Assembly: GCF_030913705.1 (NCBI RefSeq)
Contig: NZ_CP133190.1
Location: forward strand, 5,977,501 to 6,041,500
Source of the DNA: Anaerocolumna sp. MB42-C2
GTDB lineage: Bacteria > Bacillota > Clostridia > Lachnospirales > Lachnospiraceae
Direction: 5' to 3'
Length of the DNA: 64,000 bases
Shown one piece after another: positions 43,528 to 52,434 of the stretch. The position numbers and the translations under genes were made by a program. Position 1 is the stretch's first letter; every line of letters begins with the position of its first letter. The notes below the pieces were generated by a model, which ran no database searches, had not been told where the DNA came from, and worked only from the letters and a program-made list of their open reading frames with translations.

Positions 43528-44457
43528 ATGCAATATAAATTGACTAACTTATCTAAAAACGATGGAAAAGATATATATGATATGTTACAGGAATTTCCTG
43601 CTGATGAGAATGGCTTTATTAATTCTGTTTATGGCAAAAGTTATGAAGAATATAACGAATGGCTTATTAGGCATGAGATCATGCAAACAAAAAAGCCAGA
43701 TAAAGAGGTTTTGTTCTTTATCGTATATGCCTTTACTATACCACTTATCTGTATATGCCTTATGCAATATATACCAGCATTTAGTCAAGGTTGCGTAAGA
43801 TTCATTTTATATGGAATAGAAGGTGCATCACCTTCAATAGCAGCTATCATTACAATTCTACAAAAATATGGTATAAATGGTACTAGATGTTTTATACTTG
43901 ATAAGTATAAGAATGGTTTTAATATAAAGCTTTGTATCATGGGTTTTCTTATACCTGTAGCCATGCTAACTGTTGGTAAATTGTTAACATACGTTACTCC
44001 ATATCATAATCAATTTATTATATTACTAAGTTTAAAAAAAATAATAATAGTAACATGGGCATTGGTTGCAGAAGAATTAGGATGGAGAGGTTATTTACAA
44101 GATAAAATAGAAAAAAAATTTGGGAAAAAACTCACACCACTAATTATAGGTTCAATATGGTCTGCCTGGCATTATCACTTTTTTCTTTCTGGTACAATGG
44201 AGGTACCAATTGTAGTATTTACATGCGGTTGTATTGCAGAAAGTTACGGATATTATATTATAACTAAGTTAGGAAAGGGTAATATAGTACCAGCCTCCTT
44301 ATGGCATTTTTCTGGAAATCTATTTTTTAACTTATATCTATTAAATCCTAATTGGAATAACGGAAGCATTATTTCCTATTTAATTGTGAATACATTATAT
44401 GTATTGTATATTGGAGCTTTTATTTATTGCAGAAAAAAGGATAAGAAAGAGAATTAG
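43528..44457 (+). CDS. CPBP-family intramembrane metalloprotease
   Basis: ATG after AGGGGAG. The 309-aa protein has about eight membrane helices and the CPBP motifs: VAEELGWRGYLQ (EExxxR, motif 1), WSAWHYHFFLSG (FxxxH-type motif 2) and SLWHFSGNLFFN (motif 3). This family includes Rce1-like prenyl proteases and bacteriocin self-immunity proteins. No bacteriocin gene is next to it. A strong terminator follows at 44533. It is intact in contrast to its two upstream neighbours. Confidence 0.85.
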   Translation: MQYKLTNLSKNDGKDIYDMLQEFPADENGFINSVYGKSYEEYNEWLIRHEIMQTKKPDKEVLFFIVYAFTIPLICICLMQYIPAFSQGCVRFILYGIEGASPSIAAIITILQKYGINGTRCFILDKYKNGFNIKLCIMGFLIPVAMLTVGKLLTYVTPYHNQFIILLSLKKIIIVTWALVAEELGWRGYLQDKIEKKFGKKLTPLIIGSIWSAWHYHFFLSGTMEVPIVVFTCGCIAESYGYYIITKLGKGNIVPASLWHFSGNLFFNLYLLNPNWNNGSIISYLIVNTLYVLYIGAFIYCRKKDKKEN

Positions 44458-44532
44458 TATTAAAAGAGCATAATCCCAATACAAATGCAATTTAGAATAT
44501 CAGGAAATTAGAAAAGCAGTAAAATAATAAGA

Positions 44533-44568
44533 CCTATCAACTATTTGCATTTGGTTGGTAGGCTTTTT
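44533..44568 (+). terminator. terminator after CPBP gene
   Basis: CCTATCAAC (44533-44541) pairs with GTTGGTAGG (44554-44562), followed by TTTTT. Related in sequence to the terminator at 12839. The rest of 44458-44905 shows only a short relic (GRKYWNDGVKWKRDKEG at about 44700-44770). Confidence 0.75.
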
Positions 44569-44905
44569 GTTATATGGAATACGTTTATTACGCTATTAAT
44601 AATAAGATGGATAAAAATGTTTCAATATAGCAGATACATTCTAAAAATAGTTGCAGTGAAAACCTTATATCTCATCTCCTATGCTTGAACTAGAAAATAG
44701 TGGTAGAAAATACTGGAATGATGGTGTAAAATGGAAAAGGGATAAGGAAGGTTTGAGGATAATTTATGATTAATACTTCAAGAAATGATGACGTTGTCAG
44801 TATAAAGCACAGTAAACTGATGGACTTTATAATTAAGTGAAATATTTATTGTTTTAGTCTTTCATCCGATTATATGCAAAAACTAAGGTTTATTTGGGGG
44901 TAAAT

Positions 44906-45427
44906 ATGGAACTCTGGGATGTATATGATATTAATAGAATCAAAGCGAACAAAACTATGGTTCGTGGGGAACCTTTTGAAATAGGAAATTACCATTTAGT
45001 CATCCATGTATGTATTTTCAATTCGGATAACAAAATGCTGATTCAACAAAGACAACCATTTAAAGAAGGATGGCCAAATATGTGGGATGTCACTGTCGGC
45101 GGAAGTGCTACAAAGGGTGATACAAGTCAGTCTGCTGCTGAAAGAGAATTGCTTGAAGAAATTGGATTAAGGCAGGATTTTAAAGATATTAGGCCTCACA
45201 TAACTATAAATTTTAGCAATGGATTTGATGATGTTTATTTGTTGGAAAAAGAGGTTGATATCTCTAAGCTATCCTTGCAGTATGAAGAAGTTCAAAATGT
45301 TAAGTGGGCTTCAAAAGAAGAAATATTTTTGATGATAGAACGAGGCGAATTCATACCATATTATCCAAGTTTAATACAGCTGTTTTTTGATATTCGAAAA
45401 CAATACGGATGCCATCAAATAAAATGA
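44906..45427 (+). CDS. NUDIX hydrolase (IDI-like type)
   Basis: Start 44906 (MELWDVYDINRIKANK) lies behind GGGGGT. The Nudix box reads GSATKGDTSQSAAERELL then EEIGL, with Asp in place of the first Glu. Preceding blocks YHLVIHVCIFNSDNKMLIQQ and GWPNMWDVTVGG are typical of YfcD/IDI-like hydrolases that act on nucleoside diphosphate-linked compounds. It overlaps the metallophosphoesterase frame by about 20 bp only in the track sense; its actual neighbour starts at 45448. Confidence 0.85.
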   Translation: MELWDVYDINRIKANKTMVRGEPFEIGNYHLVIHVCIFNSDNKMLIQQRQPFKEGWPNMWDVTVGGSATKGDTSQSAAERELLEEIGLRQDFKDIRPHITINFSNGFDDVYLLEKEVDISKLSLQYEEVQNVKWASKEEIFLMIERGEFIPYYPSLIQLFFDIRKQYGCHQIK

Positions 45428-45447
45428 GTATACGAGGTGGTCTACCT

Positions 45448-46353
45448 ATGAAATTTGCAGTATTTACGGATTTACACTACGACGTTATACAGGACGGAGA
45501 CAGACGAATACATGAGTTTATAAATGCGGTGAAAGAAGAAAACTTGGATTTTATAATTGAGCTGGGAGACTTATGTCATCCGACCGATGAGAATAAACAT
45601 CTGATTTCAGAATTGAAAGAAGTTGGAATCCCATGCTTCTTTACTGTAGGGAATCATAATTCGGATGCTTATTTAATAGATACTGTACTAAAATTCTTTG
45701 AGATGAAAAATAGTTTCTATTCTTTTGTCTATGGAAACATTAAATTCATTGTTCTTGATGCAAACTACATCAAAACTCTCGATGGATGTGAGCCATATTG
45801 TAAACGAAATTATGAACGGACAAATGGTGATTATCCTTATATTCCACAGGAGGAAATAGAATGGTTGAAAAATGAGTTGATAAAAGAACAGTATTATTAT
45901 GTGATATTAACTCATCAAAGTCTTTCTAATGATTTTATGAATCGTGGAATTTCTAATCGTACAGAAATTAGAAGACTTCTTGAAGAAAGAAATCGAAACG
46001 GGAAGAAAGTGCTGCTATGTATGAATGGTCATGACCATGGGGATGATGTGAAGATTATTAATGGGATTCATTATTATACCTTGAATTCAATGTCATATAT
46101 CTGGCAGGGAATAAAAGAAACCTTTAATTATAGTGATGAAATACATAAACAATATCCCACTTTAAAGAACTTGATTCTCTATCAGGAGGCATTACATATC
46201 ATTGTAGTAATTGATGATAATATGAATATTCAGATAAATGGGATGAATGGACATTATCAGAATATAACGCCGTCTGATATTGGTATGGGAAATAAATGGA
46301 ATGGTGTTTCAATTGAACCAAAAACATCGTCCTTGTACATCGGTTATAAATAA
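45448..46353 (+). CDS. metallophosphoesterase (calcineurin-like)
   Basis: ATG 45448 (MKFAVFTDLHYDVIQD) has CGAGGTGG upstream. All five metal-binding blocks are present: FTDLHYD, IELGDLCHP, TVGNHNSDAY, ILTHQSLS and MNGHDHGDDV. This is a complete catalytic site of the calcineurin-like phosphoesterase family, with 301 residues. The substrate is unknown. It lies 20 bp downstream of the Nudix gene and is probably co-transcribed. Confidence 0.85.
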   Translation: MKFAVFTDLHYDVIQDGDRRIHEFINAVKEENLDFIIELGDLCHPTDENKHLISELKEVGIPCFFTVGNHNSDAYLIDTVLKFFEMKNSFYSFVYGNIKFIVLDANYIKTLDGCEPYCKRNYERTNGDYPYIPQEEIEWLKNELIKEQYYYVILTHQSLSNDFMNRGISNRTEIRRLLEERNRNGKKVLLCMNGHDHGDDVKIINGIHYYTLNSMSYIWQGIKETFNYSDEIHKQYPTLKNLILYQEALHIIVVIDDNMNIQINGMNGHYQNITPSDIGMGNKWNGVSIEPKTSSLYIGYK

Positions 46354-46815
46354 TGCGTTTTAGAAAAAATATTTGGGACAATACAAGGATATTGAGAGGA
46401 GAGTATGAATCCTGACAAGGCAAGCAGAGGCTGATAATAGCGAAAAATAGCATAATTCGCTATGTAGCTATGGCCAGATAATTATACGGAAAGCTTAAAA
46501 TTTCATTTAAACCTTGGAGGTGATTTGAATTTATCTATATCATTATTTTGATAAAACAATCGGACCGTTTGTCAACTTGTTATGTGTTTATTCGGTATGT
46601 GGTAAGATGGAGTTGTTGAATAAAATTATTGAAAATGTATAAGTTGAGATAGATTACGGAGGCGGTAATGAAAGACTTTAAAGCAAACGGGAGATGATTT
46701 TATTCCATATGTTCATAGGACATTTCCTGAATTAAAGCCAGAGGAAATATACACTCCCTGGTTTTGAGTAATGATACATATAGTTGGACGAAAAAAAATG
46801 AGAGGAATGGGAGCA
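46354..46815 (+). other. intergenic region with a short coding relic
   Basis: A short frame at about 46690-46768 encodes DDFIPYVHRTFPELKPEE and then IYTPWF before a stop, without a start of its own (the ATG at 46668 with GGAGG is in another frame). It looks like a frameshifted relic of unknown family. Nothing else recognised. Confidence 0.3.
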
Positions 46816-47715
46816 ATGAAAGATATTCCGATATATGACACGTTTGCTAAGATTGAACCGATTATGAAAGGCATGTCAGGTGAAAAAAAATATTATATTG
46901 AAACAATAGAGGGTAAGCATCTTTTACTTCGGATTGCTGATTCATCAGAGTATTTATTGAAAAAGACTGAGTATGAAGCGATGAAAGAAATGTATGCACG
47001 AAATGTGCCGATGCCATCTCCTGTTGATTTTGGTATATGTGACAATGGGAAATCTGTGTATACGTTATTGAGGTGGGTTGAGGGAATTGAAGTAGAAACT
47101 ATTTTACCTACCCTATCACCTAAGGAACAATATCACATGGGTTTAGAATCAGGTGAAATTCTTAGAAAGATACATACAGTTCAGACAAGAGATGATGTTC
47201 CTGACTGGTCTGAGCGATACTACTCTGTAATAAATCCTCGCATAGAAGCATTTCACTCAGAAGGTGTTCGCTTTCCCGGAGATATAATTATTTTGGATTA
47301 TCTTGAAAGAAATAGAGAATTACTAGATAACCGTCCACAGTGCCGTCATCATGGAGATTACCATATGGGCAACATGATACAAACTGCATCTGGTCACTTA
47401 TCAATAATTGATTGGCATACCGTTGATTTTGATAATTATGGAGACCCATGGTATGAGTTCAATCGTATCGGTATTGAGTGCACTGAATTTGCATCAGGGC
47501 AGATTAATGGTTATTTCAACAATGAAGTACCAGAAAAGTTTTGGAAACTACTAATGCATTACCTTTCAACAAGCGCCATAACTTCTATAGTGTGGGCTAA
47601 ATATTTTGCTCCGGATGAATTACCTTCTATTTTAAAGATGAATACAGATATACTGCATTGGTTTGATGATATGAAAAATCCCGTTCCAACATGGTATATT
47701 AAGGAGTTTTGTTGA
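46816..47715 (+). CDS. aminoglycoside phosphotransferase (APH)-family kinase
   Basis: Start 46816 (MKDIPIYDTFAKIEPI) is the likeliest of several ATGs. The kinase-like fold shows KYYIETIEGKHLLLRIAD (ATP-binding lysine region), CRHHGDYHMGNMIQ (catalytic loop HGDxHxxN) and LSIIDWHTVDFDNYGDPWYE (metal-binding Asp). This is the pattern of APH/choline-kinase-like enzymes; it resembles unclassified clostridial phosphotransferases rather than known resistance genes. Substrate unknown. Confidence 0.8.
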   Translation: MKDIPIYDTFAKIEPIMKGMSGEKKYYIETIEGKHLLLRIADSSEYLLKKTEYEAMKEMYARNVPMPSPVDFGICDNGKSVYTLLRWVEGIEVETILPTLSPKEQYHMGLESGEILRKIHTVQTRDDVPDWSERYYSVINPRIEAFHSEGVRFPGDIIILDYLERNRELLDNRPQCRHHGDYHMGNMIQTASGHLSIIDWHTVDFDNYGDPWYEFNRIGIECTEFASGQINGYFNNEVPEKFWKLLMHYLSTSAITSIVWAKYFAPDELPSILKMNTDILHWFDDMKNPVPTWYIKEFC

Positions 47716-47786
47716 ACAAAGTTATCATTGGATTAGGAATCAGAAATTGAAGTGCTGGCAATGTATATTGGGAGGAAGGTGAATTA

Positions 47787-48569
47787 ATGCCAATAATTAA
47801 AGGGTTGGAGTGGACATTTAATACAGAAGCCGAAAAATATGAAAAAATGCGACCAGGATATGTTTCGGAGTTGTATGAAGATATTTTTAAATATAATCCA
47901 ATTAATAAATCCAGTAATGTCGTCGAAATTGGTATTGGAGGTGGACAAGCAACTCTACCGATTTTAGAGACTGGGTGTACGTTAACCGCCGTGGAATATG
48001 GTGAGAATTTAGCTGAATTATGTCGTCACAAATTCAATCAGTTTCCAAATTTTTCAGTTGTAACAACAAAATTTGAAGATTTTATATGTGACAATAATTT
48101 ATGTAATTTAATCTACTCTGCATCTGCGTTTCACTGGATACCAGAAGATATCGGATACACAAAGGTTTATAAAATGCTGAAAAGTGGTGGTGTCTTTGCT
48201 CGTTTCGCTAATCACCCATACAAGGATAAAGGCAGAGAAGAAATTCATGAAGCATTTCAAAGAATTTATTCTAAATATATGCCCGGTTCTCTTGCCGCTA
48301 ACGAATACAGTATAGATGATGCTAAAAAGCGTGCAGATATTGCGCTGAAATATGGTTTCATTGACATAAGCTATAATTTATATCATAGGACAAGAACTTT
48401 TACGGCAAAAGAGTACATATCACTTCTAGGTACATATTCCGACCATATCGCGATTGAGGAAAATATAAGAAATAAATTCTTCTCGGAAATAGAAGAAGCT
48501 ATTGATAATTTAGGCGGTCAGATCACAATATATGATACCATTGATTTACAACTTGCAAGAAAACCATAA
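47787..48569 (+). CDS. class I SAM-dependent methyltransferase
   Basis: ATG 47787 is preceded by GGGAGGAAGG. The 260-aa protein has RPGYVSELYEDIF and SAM motif I VVEIGIGGGQATLPIL, then LTAVEYGENLAELC (motif II) and NLIYSASAFHWIPED, an arrangement common in small-molecule methyltransferases of the Tam/UbiE type. It is intact, in contrast to the methyltransferase at 14233. Substrate unknown. Confidence 0.85.
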   Translation: MPIIKGLEWTFNTEAEKYEKMRPGYVSELYEDIFKYNPINKSSNVVEIGIGGGQATLPILETGCTLTAVEYGENLAELCRHKFNQFPNFSVVTTKFEDFICDNNLCNLIYSASAFHWIPEDIGYTKVYKMLKSGGVFARFANHPYKDKGREEIHEAFQRIYSKYMPGSLAANEYSIDDAKKRADIALKYGFIDISYNLYHRTRTFTAKEYISLLGTYSDHIAIEENIRNKFFSEIEEAIDNLGGQITIYDTIDLQLARKP

Positions 48570-48760
48570 CTTTCTGTTATGAGATTACAACCGAAAATCA
48601 TGAATATGTAAAGGATAATACTAGTTTAATGACATCGATAATTATTTTACTGTACTTACCCTAAAACATGTAATGACGAAAACAAGTGGAATTAAATGGC
48701 CACGTTTTGGTGAAAAGCTTCACAAAATATGCATGAAGTTTGAATTGCTTGAGGTGTATA

Positions 48761-49213
48761 ATGGATATAACGATAGGGATAGAAAATATAAATTCTTCAG
48801 ATGCCATTAGATTAATGAATGAACTGTCAGCGGAATTGGAACATATCACAGGAAACAGCGGTAGAGATAGTTTTGACAATGCTGATATCAAAAATCCAAG
48901 GTCAATATTTGTGATGGCCAGGGAGAGTGATATAGCCGTCGGATGCGGAGCATTCCGTGAATTATCAGATGATACCGCTGAAATTAAGCGGATGTATGCC
49001 AGAAAAAAGTCTTCTGGTGTAGGTGGCAAAATCCTTGCTCATCTAGAGGAACAGGCGAAGAAATTTGGATACAGCAGAATTGTCTTGGAAACAAGAAAGT
49101 GCAATGAAAAGGCGGTGTCCTTTTATCAGCATCACGGATATAGAGTGGTAAAAAATTATGGAAAGTATGTAGAGATGCCAGAGGCAGTATGTTTCGAAAA
49201 AATGCTCGGATGA
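48761..49213 (+). CDS. GNAT family N-acetyltransferase (short)
   Basis: Start 48761 (MDITIGIENINSSDAIRL) lies behind TTGAGG. The 150-aa GNAT has AVGCGAFRELSDDTAEIKRM and then YARKKSSGVGGKILAHLE (motif A with SSGVGG) and KCNEKAVSFYQHHGY (motif B). The core is complete. It fits a group of PhnO-like or MarR-less GNATs that use small amines. Substrate unknown. Confidence 0.85.
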   Translation: MDITIGIENINSSDAIRLMNELSAELEHITGNSGRDSFDNADIKNPRSIFVMARESDIAVGCGAFRELSDDTAEIKRMYARKKSSGVGGKILAHLEEQAKKFGYSRIVLETRKCNEKAVSFYQHHGYRVVKNYGKYVEMPEAVCFEKMLG

Positions 49214-49284
49214 TTCTAAGTTAGGAGTTACAATGAAAACACTAATATTTAACGAATCGGAAAGCTAATATTGGAGGAATAAAA

Positions 49285-49516
49285 ATGAATGTAATAGATG
49301 TTAAAAATGCCTTAGTGAGTGAACTGTCTCAGAAAAAGAACGGAGCATTATATCAGAGAATTTAAGAATAAACCCGATGATTGCTATGACCGGTTAATGC
49401 AAATTCTTTTTGATTCTATTTCAGACAAGACAATAGAAAAATCAGTTGAGGAATTAAGAAATATTACTTTAGAAATAGTGCATATTGGTAATAAGTTATT
49501 TGTAAAAGAATTCTAG
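49285..49516 (+). pseudogene. small frameshifted ORF, unknown family
   Basis: ATG 49285 with GGAGG upstream opens MNVIDVKNALVSELSQKK and stops after RI. A second frame continues as REFKNKPDDCYDRLMQILFD and ends KLFVKEF at 49516. Joined, they would form one protein of about 77 aa. A single-base indel near 49335-49360 is the simplest explanation. No family recognised. Confidence 0.4.
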
Positions 49517-49691
49517 GCTAAGCATACACTGTTGAAATTTCAAACGATTTTGTAGTAATACAGTCACAAATCAGAATGTGTAGTACAGACAATTTGTATA
49601 ACGGTTAGATGATATTCTATGAATTGATTCTTGATTATACTAAAATCGAAAACATCAATAAATCTATTTCTATGACGACGGAGGAAAATAG

Positions 49692-50750
49692 ATGACACTG
49701 AATCAGTTATATAAAAGCTATAACTCTATAAAGGAAATAAGGCTAATTGGCAAAGAAATCATTACGGACCATAAAATCTGTGAAGTAATTGGAATTTATT
49801 TATGTGGAGGACATTTGCAGTTATTACTTCTTGAATACAATGAGAAGCAAATTGAGTACGAAAGTGAACAGGACACATTATATAACAACGATTATGAAAG
49901 AGTTATTACAAATCGTACACGAAAACGAGAAGGCATTTCAAGGGATTTTAAAGTAGTCTCAAATAATATCAAAGAGATAGTTATTAACGATGTCTGCTAC
50001 GAAGTAGAGGAAATCGGCTCTACAAGAGCATTGCTCTCTGTCAGTGATAACACATTTATATTTTCGCAATTCTTCCAAAAAGGTTGGAAACCGAAAAGTA
50101 TCGGTAAAGTGAATCTTGAAAATTGCTTTATATGTACGGTTCTGTTCAAGGGCAAGTTTAATAAAATGCCTAACTTTGGCGATAATCCTAATATATTATT
50201 TAAAAATCGTGATTCATCAAGACAGGAATTAATTGAACAACCAATCACTTTAGAGATCGGCAAAGCCTATGACGATAAAATCCAGTTTAAAATCAAGGAA
50301 ACAGGTGAAGAACACTGGATTTATATAAACGGTGTAAGCATCTGTGATATTTTTGCAGAAACGATGAAAAATTTTGAAAATCCTAAAATCAAAGGACAAC
50401 GTTCGGAGAAAGAACTCCAAAAAATGAAAGCCGATACGGAAAAACGTTTGATGGAGGTTTGTCCCAAAGGTAAGGGATTTTTGAGCATCGAATACGAAAG
50501 CGATACGGATGAGCAAATAGATTTTCATTCTATAGATTGGCTTGAAAGCGAACCGATCCATAGAACTGGTGCAATTTCTTTAATTGCAAGTCCAAATTAC
50601 CCAACAGGAAAACTCGGAAAACCGCTTCGAGTTGCACTGGTTGAAGAACCATTAGATTTAAGTACCAAAAGTATGGAAGTTGAGTTATTTTGTCTTATCA
50701 GAAAAATAGAAAACAGCGATATTGAGCTGACAAGTCAGTTAAAGACCTGA
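49692..50750 (+). CDS. hypothetical protein (352 aa)
   Basis: ATG 49692 has GGAGG upstream. The soluble protein begins MTLNQLYKSYNSIKEIRL; no membrane or signal segment is visible. It contains a lysine/glutamate-rich helix (KGQRSEKELQKMKADTEKRL) after a beta-rich half. No family is recognised. It lies just upstream of the ANT(6)-like gene, with a 35-bp gap, so the two may share a transcript. Confidence 0.5.
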   Translation: MTLNQLYKSYNSIKEIRLIGKEIITDHKICEVIGIYLCGGHLQLLLLEYNEKQIEYESEQDTLYNNDYERVITNRTRKREGISRDFKVVSNNIKEIVINDVCYEVEEIGSTRALLSVSDNTFIFSQFFQKGWKPKSIGKVNLENCFICTVLFKGKFNKMPNFGDNPNILFKNRDSSRQELIEQPITLEIGKAYDDKIQFKIKETGEEHWIYINGVSICDIFAETMKNFENPKIKGQRSEKELQKMKADTEKRLMEVCPKGKGFLSIEYESDTDEQIDFHSIDWLESEPIHRTGAISLIASPNYPTGKLGKPLRVALVEEPLDLSTKSMEVELFCLIRKIENSDIELTSQLKT

Positions 50751-50784
50751 TATAAGAAAAAGTTAATGCGGGTGGAGGGTTAGT

Positions 50785-51657
50785 ATGCGTTCGGAAAAAG
50801 AAATGATTGATTTAATATTAAATACTGCTAAGGAAGATGAGCGAATCAGAGCCGTCATTATGAATGGTTCAAGAACAAATCCTAATGCAATAAGAGACAT
50901 CTTTCAGGATTATGACATACAATATGTTGTACATGAAACAAAGTCATTCAGGGAAGATAAACTATGGATTGACCGATTTGGGGAGCGCTTGTATATGCAA
51001 TATCCCGAAGATAATTCTTATTATCCGAGTGACGTAGAGAATTCTTATGCATGGCTGATGCAATTTACGGACGGAAACCGTTTGGATTTAACGATATGTA
51101 CGCTAAGCCAGACGCTAAAAAATCTACATAATGACCGACTAAGTAAGATCTTACTTGATAAAGACAATTGCTTACCTCAGATACCGGAAGCAACGGATGA
51201 GGATTTTTGTGTGAAGAAACCCTCAGAAAAGCAGTTTTTGGATACTTGTAATGAGTTCTGGTGGTGCCTTAATAATGTTGCAAAAGGGTTATGGAGAGAG
51301 GAAATTCCATATGTAATGGATATGATAAATAAAGTAATACGTCCACAATTAGTCCGGTTACTTGGATGGAAGATAGGTTATGAAACATCATATCGTGTTA
51401 GTATCGGTAAGTTAGGTAAATATATGAAACACTATCTGGAGAAAGAAAAATGGGATACCTTCATTCATACATACTCATCGGGAGATGTTAATGATATCTG
51501 GGGATCAGTTTTTATCATGTGTGATATGTTTGATACGATAGCAAAAGAAGTGGCAAATAATATGAAATTTGAATACAACGAGCTGGAAGCGGAGAATAGC
51601 CTGCAATATTTAAAGCATGTTACTATATTGCCAAAAGATGCAAAAGATATCTACTAG
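50785..51657 (+). CDS. aminoglycoside 6-adenylyltransferase (ANT(6)-like)
   Basis: ATG 50785 is preceded by GGTGGAGGG. The 290-aa protein has NGSRTNPNAIRDIFQDYDI, the GSR-x-n-D-x-D nucleotidyltransferase motif of ANT(6) enzymes. NRLDLTICT is the third Asp region. Downstream blocks FWWCLNNVAKGLWREEIPY and GWKIGYETSYRVSIGKLG match the AadE/AadS family, whose members adenylylate streptomycin. Length is near normal (about 285-300). Whether it confers resistance cannot be judged from sequence. Confidence 0.85.
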   Translation: MRSEKEMIDLILNTAKEDERIRAVIMNGSRTNPNAIRDIFQDYDIQYVVHETKSFREDKLWIDRFGERLYMQYPEDNSYYPSDVENSYAWLMQFTDGNRLDLTICTLSQTLKNLHNDRLSKILLDKDNCLPQIPEATDEDFCVKKPSEKQFLDTCNEFWWCLNNVAKGLWREEIPYVMDMINKVIRPQLVRLLGWKIGYETSYRVSIGKLGKYMKHYLEKEKWDTFIHTYSSGDVNDIWGSVFIMCDMFDTIAKEVANNMKFEYNELEAENSLQYLKHVTILPKDAKDIY

Positions 51658-51811
51658 CGGGATTTTTATTAACCTGAAAGAGAGATTAAAGATAGCTGAA
51701 GAATATGACTGCAGATGTGTAATAGAGACCAAAACAATAGAAGCCTTAAGGGAATCCGTAAAATATATGGAGAGATATTTGGACTCCGCCCCAAATAAGT
51801 ATGAAAACTGA
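51658..51811 (+). pseudogene. short ORF or relic after the ANT(6)-like gene
   Basis: A frame that begins inside the ANT(6) gene continues past its stop with INLKERLKIAEEYDCRCVIE and ends KYEN. Without a start or ribosome binding site it is probably the tail of a lost gene. Family unknown. Confidence 0.25.
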
Positions 51812-51828
51812 TATTAGGAGACAATTCG

Positions 51829-52026
51829 ATGAATGAAATAATGTATTATAGAACCTCCGTTACAGCAGAAGAATTAAGTTTTCTTCAAGCAAGGGATGCT
51901 GTAAAATTATTATCTATTTCCTTGGAAAATCCAAGAGAACTCTATATCCAGGACCCAAGTACAAAAAGATATTTATTCTGCAGCACCCCATTAAATTTAT
52001 TTATATTTTCTCTCAAAGTAAGCTAA
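51829..52026 (+). CDS. short ORF overlapping the permease end, doubtful
   Basis: ATG with GGAG upstream starts MNEIMYYRTSVTAEELSF. Its last residues lie antisense to the end of the permease gene, so the C-terminus is probably not original. It may be a 5' gene fragment joined to the operon end. No family recognised. Confidence 0.3.
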   Translation: MNEIMYYRTSVTAEELSFLQARDAVKLLSISLENPRELYIQDPSTKRYLFCSTPLNLFIFSLKVS

Positions 52027-52352
52027 TAATTGATACAAACCGGTTGCTAATATGCATAACAATACGATTGACATAATTACCCAGTCGAGTTTAAATACCT
52101 GACTTCCATAAATAATGAGATATCCAAGCCCGGCTTTGGCAGCTAAGAATTCTCCGATAATAACACCTACCAGGGACAAGCCAATATCGACTTTCATTAC
52201 ACTGATGACGGAGGGTATATTACTGGGGATAATAACCTTAAACAGAATATCCCGCTTACCGCCACCGAGAGTACGGATTAGTTTTATTTTATCCTCCTCA
52301 ACATTAATAAAATCGGTATATAAAGATATGATACTACCAAAAACAGCTACCG
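51997..52352 (-). pseudogene. ABC permease gene, 3' part (interrupted by element 1)
   Basis: The fragment encodes PVAVFGSIISLYTDFINV, then KLIRTLGGGKRDILFKVIIP (the EAA-type cytoplasmic loop) and helices to FERKYK and TAA. Together with 54521-54989 it restores a 272-aa permease of the NitT/TauT (SsuC/TauC) type: 463 + 356 bp is 819 bp, a multiple of three. Joining at the core gives AAVSVAVFGSIISLY. As it stands the gene is split and inactive. Confidence 0.85.
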
Positions 52353-52372
52353 GTGAAGTTACATAAGTACAA
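52347..52372 (-). other. attachment site of element 1, recombinase-side end
   Basis: Shared core CTACCG (52347-52352), ten bases, then ATAAGTACAA (52363-52372). The other end has the inverse order at 54501-54526. In the circle the arms TTGTACTTAT and ATAAGTACAA would flank the core symmetrically. Confidence 0.7.
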
Positions 52373-52434
52373 TAATTCATAAAATCTAAATGCAATATAT
52401 ATAATTTTTAGGGAGATTTTCTGAAAGCTAACAT